A model generated the notes under the pieces. That model saw only the letters and a list, made by a program, of their open reading frames with translations. It was not told where the DNA came from and made no database searches. Position numbers and translations under genes: made by a program. Shown one piece after another: positions 1-5,167 of a DNA stretch of 5,167 bases. The DNA comes from Balneolaceae bacterium (GTDB taxonomy: Bacteria > Bacteroidota > Rhodothermia > Balneolales > Balneolaceae). Location: NCBI GenBank assembly GCA_007127395.1, contig SKZL01000148.1:1-5167 (forward strand), in the 5' to 3' direction. Numbering within the stretch: the first letter of the stretch is position 1; each line of letters opens with the position of its first letter.

Positions 1-1746
1 AGAGTGAAATCCAACATTGAGCCGTTCATCTACAAGAGTGGCCACTTTTCTGCCAAGAATATCGTATACCTCCAGACGAACATCCTTCGTTTCATTCAGC
101 GCAAAATCGATTCTGGTGACAGGGTTGAATGGATTGGGATAATTTTGTGCAATCAAATCATTTTCCGGCGTTGCAGAAATAATTTCTAAGCTGTAACTGC
201 CGGATTGAGTATTGCTTGTATTGACAACTGTCACATTCAAATCCACCAAATCAGGCCACGACCATGTCGTCTGGATATTCTGAATCGTAGAATTTGGATC
301 CTGTGAAACGAATCTTTGTACGGAGCCATCCTTGAAATAACCCACAACCCCCAGATAGAGTCCGTTGGAGTCAGAATCCAGAATAAATGATGGCTGGCCA
401 AGTGCAACGGAGGGCGGGATTGGGATCAGGTCGTGATACCTGGCAGCAAACGAGCGCAACGGAAGCTGGTTACTTATAACGGTACGTTCTTCCGTTGTAA
501 CCTGAACAGGTTCCATCTTGAACGCAACCGGATAGTTCTCGCGATCCATAAACCCGAAATCGTAATCTGCAAATTCGGGTCCGGAACTCATGTGCCACAT
601 GTGATTTCTGAGATGCTCCGACTCTACGGAGGTATTATAACGGCTCAATACAAGATCCATAGCCTCCAAGAAGGTTATCGGATCCCCACCCGCGACGCGA
701 TTCAAGAAAGCCTGATCAATCTCATTCCAAACGTCCACCCAGAATTGAGCCCCATACAATTCATAAAAGTAGATCATCCAGGTTACATGATTGTATGCCC
801 CCGGTGTGGCACTTCCCGGACTGCCAAAGATAGATAGGGGGTGTGGATCATTCCGGTTCCAGTCATCCTTATCATTGTCATAGCGCATAATATAATTGTA
901 GTAGTCACGAACATCACGAAAAACCACATGCTCCATCAGAGTTGCATCCATTTCGATCCAGTCAAAACTGCCGGTATCGTATCTGTTATCAAATCTATTG
1001 ATCTCAAATTGACTTGCATGTTTCAATTCATGCGCAATGGTTACGTAAAGTGCACCGATCTGATCTCCCTCCGGATGTAAATTGGGCGGGAAACCATCGA
1101 AATTATTATTGACTACCATTCTTGTTGTTGAGCCACTGGAAAGTGTGATTCCATAGGTTCCGGAAAAGTTTCGATAAGAAATTTCATAAGGGCTGTTCTT
1201 GAGGAAATCCCTGAACCCAAGTGTTTCTACCATATAACTATATGACGAATCTGCTGCAAATGCCGTGCGAACCACATAATCCGGTACGCCGTTTTCATCA
1301 AATCCTTCAGATGGAACTGCATTTGGCCCCGTAAGGCTGTAGCGAATTTGAAATCGCCCGGAGGGTGAGATATGGGTCTGGGACGTTTGCGAAACGGTCG
1401 GTTCAAATAACTGCTTAATCTCTTCTACAATGGCCGGATCCATGCTCTCCTTTGACTGTTCAAACTCCATAATGACCGGTGTAAGGCATTTGATCGGCTC
1501 AGCATAATCACTTCTGAACCGTTCATCCATCAAGTCCGTGTTGACCCCTGCATAGAGCTTTTGCAGGATTGCTTCATCTTTTGAGATGAACCCGTTTTCA
1601 ACAGCGGCTTCAATGCGTTGAAAGACAATGTAGGGCTCAGACGAGGAGTCGCCATGCCGATGCTGACTCATCAGTTCGAATGGGGAAATCATCAAACAGG
1701 CAAGTGCGATCAATAAAGTGGCAGATGCCAATCGGAATTTGATCAT
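1..1746 (-). CDS. Secreted HExxH putative metalloprotease with T9SS C-terminal sorting domain (3' end off window)
   Basis: The minus strand is open for 582 codons from an ATG at 1746-1744 to the window edge. The upstream in-frame stop is at 1773-1771 and no other start lies between, so the start is well fixed. Residues 1-28 form a Sec-type signal peptide (MIKFR followed by a hydrophobic core). Residues 150-157 read DENGVPDY, an acidic/Gly motif typical of MXAN_6640-like putative metalloproteases. The zinc-binding motif is HELKH (H239, E240, H243), and E265 in WIEMDA is a plausible third ligand 22 residues later. The C-terminus has QNYPNPFNP (534-542) and VYDILGRKVATLVD (560-573), which mark a type A T9SS sorting domain. 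Perhaps 20-30 residues of it are missing beyond the edge. The inferred role is an exported or cell-surface peptidase whose sorting domain is removed on export. The substrate is unknown. No Shine-Dalgarno is visible. I am sure of the gene and the T9SS domain, less so of proteolytic activity. Confidence 0.85.
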   Translation of the reverse strand, partial: MIKFRLASATLLIALACLMISPFELMSQHRHGDSSSEPYIVFQRIEAAVENGFISKDEAILQKLYAGVNTDLMDERFRSDYAEPIKCLTPVIMEFEQSKESMDPAIVEEIKQLFEPTVSQTSQTHISPSGRFQIRYSLTGPNAVPSEGFDENGVPDYVVRTAFAADSSYSYMVETLGFRDFLKNSPYEISYRNFSGTYGITLSSGSTTRMVVNNNFDGFPPNLHPEGDQIGALYVTIAHELKHASQFEINRFDNRYDTGSFDWIEMDATLMEHVVFRDVRDYYNYIMRYDNDKDDWNRNDPHPLSIFGSPGSATPGAYNHVTWMIYFYELYGAQFWVDVWNEIDQAFLNRVAGGDPITFLEAMDLVLSRYNTSVESEHLRNHMWHMSSGPEFADYDFGFMDRENYPVAFKMEPVQVTTEERTVISNQLPLRSFAARYHDLIPIPPSVALGQPSFILDSDSNGLYLGVVGYFKDGSVQRFVSQDPNSTIQNIQTTWSWPDLVDLNVTVVNTSNTQSGSYSLEIISATPENDLIAQNYPNPFNPVTRIDFALNETKDVRLEVYDILGRKVATLVDERLNVGFHS

Positions 1747-1845
1747 TCGAAACTGAGGGTTAAAATTTGGTTAAAAACATCGTAAATTGTCAATCCTTGA
1801 AAATTACAACGATTTCTGTTCTGAATTCGTCTTAAGTTAAAAAAA
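1747..1845. promoter_or_regulatory. Divergent intergenic region between metalloprotease gene and trhO
   Basis: This 99-bp AT-rich stretch separates two divergent ATG codons, so it must hold the promoters for both genes. I could not fix either promoter. A TTGACA-like hexamer (minus strand, 1794-1789) and a TTGAAA (plus strand, 1797-1802) lack a good -10 at normal spacing. No clear Bacteroidota-type TAnnTTTG element with its upstream TTTG was found either. The trhO ATG follows a run of A residues (1839-1845) rather than a Shine-Dalgarno, a common arrangement in this group. Confidence 0.5.
1758..1776 (+). repeat. Direct repeat GGTTAAAA with 11-bp period
   Basis: GGTTAAAA occurs at 1758-1765 and again at 1769-1776, 11 bp apart, about one helical turn. 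A near copy (AGTTAAAA) lies at 1835-1842, 66 bp (six times 11) from the second. On the minus strand the first two read TTTTAACC and lie 12-30 nt upstream of the metalloprotease ATG. The repeats could be an operator, but in AT-rich DNA such short matches can arise by chance. Confidence 0.35.
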
Positions 1846-2808
1846 ATGAAATACGAAGTTATACTCTATTACTATTTTCACCCGATTGAAGTTCCGGATC
1901 AATTTTGCCGTGATCACAAGGAGTTCATGAAGGAACTGGGCCTGAAAGGGAGGGTTTATGTGAGCTCAGAGGGTATAAATGGTACACTTGCGGGCACTGT
2001 CGATCAAATTTCTGAATACAAGAGGTTTCTCACCGGTATCGAAGGCTTCGAAAAAACGGAGTTTAAATCGGATCTGGAGGAAGAGATACCGTTTGCCAGG
2101 CTCACATGTAAGGTGAGGAAGGAGATTGTAGCCATCCATCATGCAGGCTTGAATCCCAGTGAGGGCGGCAACTACCTCGCTCCCAATGAGTGGAGGCAAG
2201 TGCTTGAGAACCGGGATGATTTCGTCATGATTGATGTGCGCAACAACTATGAATCCAGAATCGGCCACTTTAAAGGCGCGATCAAACCGGATGTGGAGAA
2301 TTTTTATGATTTTCCGAAATGGCTGGATGATGTGGAAAAAGAAATTCCCAAAGAGAAGAAGGTGTTGATGTATTGCACCGGCGGTATCCGCTGTGAGAAG
2401 TTTTCTGTCCTTATGAAAAAAAAGGGATGGGAAGATGTGAACCAGCTTCATGGCGGTATACTGAAGTATGCGAAAGAGGAGGGGGGTGAGCATTTTGAAG
2501 GGAAATGTTTTGTTTTTGATGACCGGCTCGTTGTGCCTGTTAATAAGGAGAATTTGGCTCCGGTTGCAAGGTGTGAGATTACCGGTAAACCGGCCGACAG
2601 CTACATTAACTGTGCAAATATGGAGTGTAACAAGCTGTTTATCTGTTCTGAGGAGGGGGCAGAATTGATGGATGGTTGCTGCAGTGAGGAGTGCAAATCC
2701 AATGAGTACCTGCGTCCGTTCGACCCGGACAACGCATTCAAACCATTTCGTAAATGGTATAACTACTTCAATGACGATTTTAAGGAGCGTGAACTTCAAA
2801 AGGAGTGA
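1846..2808 (+). CDS. trhO: tRNA uridine(34) hydroxylase, rhodanese family (TrhO/YceA-like)
   Basis: This 320-residue protein matches the TrhO family in layout and length. In known members (E. coli YceA) the enzyme uses O2 to hydroxylate U34 of certain tRNAs, giving 5-hydroxyuridine, the precursor of cmo5U/mo5U wobble bases. Residues 1-95 form the N-terminal acylphosphatase-like domain with the family motif SSEGINGTLAG (40-50). Residues about 113-215 are the rhodanese domain, with the active-site loop CTGGIR at 177-182 (Cys177 the expected catalytic cysteine) followed by CEK. Residues 243-283 form a cysteine-rich tail (C243, C256, C261, C267, C278, C279, C283), typical of the family and possibly metal-binding. 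The ATG follows an A-run and has no upstream in-frame alternative nearby. The gene end overlaps the downstream pseudouridine synthase gene, suggesting an operon. It is intact, with all key residues present. Confidence 0.93.
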   Translation: MKYEVILYYYFHPIEVPDQFCRDHKEFMKELGLKGRVYVSSEGINGTLAGTVDQISEYKRFLTGIEGFEKTEFKSDLEEEIPFARLTCKVRKEIVAIHHAGLNPSEGGNYLAPNEWRQVLENRDDFVMIDVRNNYESRIGHFKGAIKPDVENFYDFPKWLDDVEKEIPKEKKVLMYCTGGIRCEKFSVLMKKKGWEDVNQLHGGILKYAKEEGGEHFEGKCFVFDDRLVVPVNKENLAPVARCEITGKPADSYINCANMECNKLFICSEEGAELMDGCCSEECKSNEYLRPFDPDNAFKPFRKWYNYFNDDFKERELQKE

Positions 2809-3691
2809 TATCAGGCTGGTTGAACCGTATCCGCTCACACGGACACTTCTGGTTAAACCGCATGACAGAGGGAAAAAACTGATTGAATACCTGCATGAAC
2901 GCTTCTCATATGTGAGCTGTGAGGAGTGGCAAAGACGCCTCGATAACAAATGGATCTGGTTTGCCCAGGGTGAGGCTACAGCAGACGCATCTCTGAAACC
3001 GAATCAACTGATCTATCATCACTCTCCTAAAGTGATTGAGCCTTCTGTTCCGGATACCGTTACGGTTATTGAAGAGAGTGATGAGTGGCTGGTTGTCTAT
3101 AAACCGGCGCCGATGCCCATGCATCAAGGAGGCAGATATTTCAAGAATACGCTTACCTATATTTTGAGCGAAAGAGGGTATGAGAAGTTGAGTATTGTAC
3201 ACAGGCTCGATGCGGTTACTTCCGGCTTGGTGCTGTTTGCGAAAAATCGTGAAATGGCTAATCGGCTGCAGTTTGCATTTACAGAGAAGAGGGTTGAGAA
3301 GTGGTATTACGCACTGGTGGCCGGAGAGATGAAAGAGGAATCCATTACGGTTGATCTGCCCATTGCCCGTAAAAGAGGTTTTATCTTTGAATGTGGGCGT
3401 CATCTAAGCAACGGTAAATCAGCAGTGACGATCATTGAACGGGTTGCAACTGTGAACGGCAAAAGTCTGGTGAAATGTACACCATTGACCGGCCGCACCC
3501 ACCAGATTCGCTTGCACCTTCGTGAAGCGGGTTTGCCTATTCTGGATGATCCGATCTATGGCCCTGATGGCGATAACTCGGGTAAAATATTGCAGAACAG
3601 GGAGATCAGCCTCCAAAGTTCGGGGATCAAAGAGGATCATTTATCCATCCATGCAGAAATCGATGCCCCGGAGAAATGGTTGGAAAGATAA
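2771..3691 (+). CDS. RluA-family pseudouridine synthase
   Basis: The gene encodes about 306 residues that isomerise uridine to pseudouridine in RNA. Residues about 31-85 resemble a degenerate S4 RNA-binding domain (EEWQRRLDN at 51-59). The catalytic domain follows, with KPAPMPMHQGGRY (111-123), the signature HRLDAVTSG (144-152; Asp147 catalytic), KWYYALVAGE (177-186; a tyrosine here stacks in the active site in known members), PLTGRTHQIRLHL (238-250) and PILDDPIYG (256-264). The family is certain, but the target (rRNA or tRNA position) is not. The GRY element resembles the Pus9/Rib2-type tRNA U32 enzymes. I chose the ATG at 2771, which overlaps trhO by 38 nt. GTG at 2789 (300 residues) has AGGAG just upstream, but only 1 nt away. 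ATGs at 2672 and 2702 lie far inside trhO and would add an unrelated basic leader. The stop overlaps the opposing mdh terminator. Confidence 0.9.
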   Translation: MTILRSVNFKRSDIRLVEPYPLTRTLLVKPHDRGKKLIEYLHERFSYVSCEEWQRRLDNKWIWFAQGEATADASLKPNQLIYHHSPKVIEPSVPDTVTVIEESDEWLVVYKPAPMPMHQGGRYFKNTLTYILSERGYEKLSIVHRLDAVTSGLVLFAKNREMANRLQFAFTEKRVEKWYYALVAGEMKEESITVDLPIARKRGFIFECGRHLSNGKSAVTIIERVATVNGKSLVKCTPLTGRTHQIRLHLREAGLPILDDPIYGPDGDNSGKILQNREISLQSSGIKEDHLSIHAEIDAPEKWLER

Positions 3692-3724
3692 AAAAAGCCC
3701 CAACCCGTAGAACGGATTGAGGCT
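3690..3724 (-). terminator. Rho-independent terminator of mdh
   Basis: Read on the minus strand, 3724-3713 pairs with 3707-3696 as a complete 12-bp stem (two G-U wobbles) around a 5-nt loop (3712-3708). A run of U residues follows (to 3690). On the plus strand the two wobbles become C-A mismatches and the A-run precedes the hairpin, so the signal acts only in the mdh direction. It lies about 40 nt past the mdh stop, and its U-tract overlaps the stop codon of the pseudouridine synthase gene (3689-3691). Confidence 0.85.
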
Positions 3725-3728
3725 AAAT

Positions 3729-3762
3729 GCAAGTAGTGAAGAGCCTTCTCTTCTTTATTTGC
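3729..3762 (+). terminator. Probable terminator of the trhO-pseudouridine synthase unit
   Basis: The core stem GAAGAG (3738-3743) pairs with CTCTTC (3748-3753) around loop CCTT and is followed by the U-rich tail TTTATTT (3754-3760). The outer arms 3729-3737 and 3754-3762 extend the pairing to 15 positions with two G-U wobbles and one U-U mismatch on the plus strand. On the minus strand the wobbles become A-C mismatches, so the plus direction is favoured. It ends 3 nt before the mdh stop codon (3768-3766 on the minus strand). Confidence 0.6.
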
Positions 3763-3765
3763 GGT

Positions 3766-4722
3766 TTAGTTATCCATCAGCTTTTTGAAGTCGTTCAGCG
3801 TGGAACGAACTGCGTCTTCTGATGCTCTTAGAAGTTTCATCTCATCTTCATTCAGGTCGATCTCAACGATCTCTTTAATACCACCTTTGCCCAGTTTAAC
3901 CGGCACACCGATGAAAAGATCTTTGATACCAAATTCTCCATCACAATAAGCTGCACATGGGAATATACGGTTCTGATCCAGTAATATTGCCTCTACCATC
4001 TGTGCTGCAGCCGCGCCGGGTGCATACCATGCAGAAGTACCCATCAAACCAACCAGCTCGCCGCCACCTGATTTGGTGCGCTCAACGATCTCGTTTAGTT
4101 TGGCATCATCGATAAACTGTGTTACAGGAATACCTGCAATAGTTGTATATCTGGGCAGGGGAACCATCGTGTCTCCGTGTCCACCCATCAATGTTGCCTG
4201 GATATCCTTCGAAGATATATTCAGCTCCTCCGCCAGGAATGCACGATATCGTGCTGTATCCAATATACCGGCCATACCCATTACCTTCTTTGCCGGGAGA
4301 TTACTCGCCGCATGTGCCACATAGGTCATCACATCCAGAGGATTAGACACCACTATAATAATGGTATCGGGTGAGTATTTTACTAACTCCTCAGTCACAG
4401 ATTTAACTATGTTGCCATTGATCGACAAGAGATCATCACGGCTCATCCCGGGTTTACGCGGTACACCTGCAGTGATCACACATACATCGGAATCTTTTGT
4501 GTCTGCATAATCAACGGTTCCTTTCAAAAACGTGTCAAAATTAGTGACAGGAGCGGTTTGCCATTGATCAAGCGCCCGTCCTTTTGACGGGAAAAATGAT
4601 TTATCTCCCTCTTTTCTTTCGATATCCAGCATTACGATCTCTTTTACAAAGTCGCGCTCTGCCAGTGTTAGAGCTACAGTTGAACCGACATTACCTCCGG
4701 CTCCTACAACAGTTACTTTCAT
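3766..4722 (-). CDS. mdh: Malate dehydrogenase, NAD-dependent, LDH-like type
   Basis: This 318-residue cytoplasmic enzyme interconverts malate and oxaloacetate with NAD(H) in the TCA cycle. The Rossmann loop is GAGGNVG (7-13), and Asp33 at the end of the second strand suggests NAD rather than NADP. The mobile active-site loop reads GVPRKPGMSR (86-95), with Arg89 and Arg95 binding substrate; an Arg at 89 is the residue that marks malate over lactate. SNPLD (126-130), Asp155/Arg158 in GILDTARYR, and His182 in GGHGDTMVPLPRY complete the active site. The closest remembered resemblance is the Salinibacter-type enzyme (GTSAWYAPGAAAAQM, CAAYCDGE). Two small additions set it apart: an extra Gly in the Rossmann loop and several extra residues after the second strand (about 36-46). 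The ATG at 4722 starts exactly at the family's MKVTV N-terminus and follows an A-rich leader without a clear Shine-Dalgarno. nadK lies upstream on the same strand. Confidence 0.96.
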   Translation of the reverse strand: MKVTVVGAGGNVGSTVALTLAERDFVKEIVMLDIERKEGDKSFFPSKGRALDQWQTAPVTNFDTFLKGTVDYADTKDSDVCVITAGVPRKPGMSRDDLLSINGNIVKSVTEELVKYSPDTIIIVVSNPLDVMTYVAHAASNLPAKKVMGMAGILDTARYRAFLAEELNISSKDIQATLMGGHGDTMVPLPRYTTIAGIPVTQFIDDAKLNEIVERTKSGGGELVGLMGTSAWYAPGAAAAQMVEAILLDQNRIFPCAAYCDGEFGIKDLFIGVPVKLGKGGIKEIVEIDLNEDEMKLLRASEDAVRSTLNDFKKLMDN

Positions 4723-4771
4723 GATTCTATTGATTTAATTGATTGTTTCTTGTTTGTTTTTTTATCCGGAA

Positions 4772-4799
4772 CGGCACTTATCCTCTATAGGATCTGCCG
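4772..4799 (-). promoter_or_regulatory. Unassigned hairpin in the nadK-mdh gap
   Basis: CGGCA (4772-4776) pairs with TGCCG (4795-4799), and inside it ATCCT (4780-4784) pairs with AGGAT (4789-4793) around a 4-nt loop, with a 3/1 internal loop between the two stems. It lies 39 nt past the nadK stop and 49 nt before the mdh start. On the minus strand A-rich sequence follows, not a U-run, so it is not a standard terminator. It could be an mdh leader structure or a processing site that separates the two messages. The part between it and mdh (4723-4765) is A-rich on the mdh strand and looks like an unstructured leader. No promoter could be fixed. Confidence 0.35.
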
Positions 4800-4837
4800 G
4801 AATGGTTACACTCCTGTTAGTCCCGGTCTCTGTTTTT

Positions 4838-5167
4838 TTATGATTTTTTTCTTTTATCCATGCCCCACATTAACTTATTTCTCAACGTCTCGAAATAGTT
4901 TTGATCGGGTAGTTGAATTAGATGGACAGAATATTCGCTCTGCTTGATTCCCACATCCAATTTGTGGTTGTGAGGAATTGAAATCCCATCATAGGAAAAT
5001 AGAATATTTTCAGGAGTTTCGCTTGTTTTTACGGTTAAAATCTTATCAGATGGCAAAACAATTGGCCTGGTGGTGAGTGTATGCGGGTTAATTGGGGTCA
5101 AAAGCATGACAGGAGTACCCGGTAACACAATAGGCCCGCCTGCCGACAAATTATAAGCGGTTGAACC
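4838..5167 (-). CDS. nadK: NAD kinase, C-terminal part (5' end off window)
   Basis: The last 109 residues of a protein are present, and the frame is open to the right edge. The first visible residues read GSTAYNLSAGGPIV, the conserved NAD-kinase motif that forms part of the nucleotide site. They are followed by LTPINPHTLTTRPIVLP, which matches the family's second block (usually PHxLxxRPLVxP). The enzyme phosphorylates NAD to NADP+ in the cytoplasm with ATP or polyphosphate. Bacterial members are usually near 290 residues, so about 180 residues and the GGDGT motif should lie outside the window. The C-terminus ends in a short basic tail (MDKRKKS). The TTG codon at 5149 is an internal leucine of the motif, not a start. 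mdh follows 115 bp downstream on the same strand. Confidence 0.93.
   Translation of the reverse strand, partial: GSTAYNLSAGGPIVLPGTPVMLLTPINPHTLTTRPIVLPSDKILTVKTSETPENILFSYDGISIPHNHKLDVGIKQSEYSVHLIQLPDQNYFETLRNKLMWGMDKRKKS

Noticed and set aside
433..1080. Two plus-strand open frames (433-837 and 841-1080)
   Set aside because: Both lie antisense within the continuous minus-strand metalloprotease frame, and their translations show no domain or plausible composition.
1696..1746. Possible lipobox (ALAC, Cys17) in the metalloprotease signal peptide
   Set aside because: Position -3 is Ala rather than Leu, -2 is Leu, and a hydrophobic stretch continues after the Cys. A T9SS cargo is expected to use signal peptidase I.
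1789..1794. TTGACA on the minus strand as a -35 box for the metalloprotease gene
   Set aside because: No TATAAT-like hexamer lies 16-19 bp downstream, and FCB-group promoters generally do not use this consensus.
2798..2805. AAAAGGAG as the ribosome site of the pseudouridine synthase
   Set aside because: No ATG, GTG or TTG follows in the right frame at usable spacing. The first in-frame candidate is a CTG at 2816.
1966..2949. Long minus-strand open frame antisense to trhO
   Set aside because: It is a shadow of trhO. The plus-strand frame has every TrhO motif, while the antisense product has none and also crosses the gene junction.
4073..4374. Several short plus-strand frames inside mdh
   Set aside because: They are antisense shadows of a fully conserved malate dehydrogenase.
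4750..4947. Plus-strand 65-residue open frame across the nadK-mdh gap
   Set aside because: It is rich in Phe from the T-runs, overlaps the nadK end antisense, and has no ribosome site or recognisable motif.

Overview
The window looks like ordinary chromosomal sequence from a member of the Bacteroidota/Balneolota/Rhodothermota/Ignavibacteria assemblage (FCB group). The main clue is the first protein, whose C-terminus carries a type IX secretion (T9SS) sorting domain with the QNYPNPFNP signature. The translation starts also mostly lack a convincing Shine-Dalgarno and follow A-rich leaders, and the malate dehydrogenase is of the LDH-like type known from Salinibacter-type organisms. The narrower placement near Balneolota is an inference. 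No tRNA, rRNA, CRISPR array, insertion sequence or prophage trace was found.

Layout, left to right. Positions 1-1746 (minus strand) are one uninterrupted reading frame of 582 codons that runs off the left edge. It encodes a secreted HExxH putative metalloprotease with a C-terminal T9SS sorting domain. A 99-bp AT-rich divergent intergenic region (1747-1845) holds a short helically phased direct repeat. Next comes a plus-strand pair of RNA-modification genes. trhO (1846-2808) encodes the rhodanese-type tRNA U34 hydroxylase, and it overlaps an RluA-family pseudouridine synthase gene (2771-3691). In the 74-bp convergent gap, two adjacent hairpins each pair well on only one strand and read as a terminator for each direction. 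The minus-strand malate dehydrogenase gene mdh (3766-4722) follows. Upstream of it is a 115-bp gap with an unassigned hairpin, then the 3' part of a NAD kinase gene (nadK, 4838-5167, minus strand), whose start lies beyond the right edge.

How the genes fit together. trhO and the pseudouridine synthase overlap and probably form one translationally coupled unit for RNA modification. nadK and mdh run in the same direction, and both concern nicotinamide cofactors: NADP+ synthesis and NAD-dependent malate oxidation. Nothing in the sequence proves they share a transcript. The metalloprotease stands alone, divergent from trhO.

I found no clear new biological system here. The observations most worth a second look are the crossed, strand-asymmetric terminators, the trhO/pseudouridine synthase coupling with its Pus9-like motif, and the modified dinucleotide-binding loop of the malate dehydrogenase.
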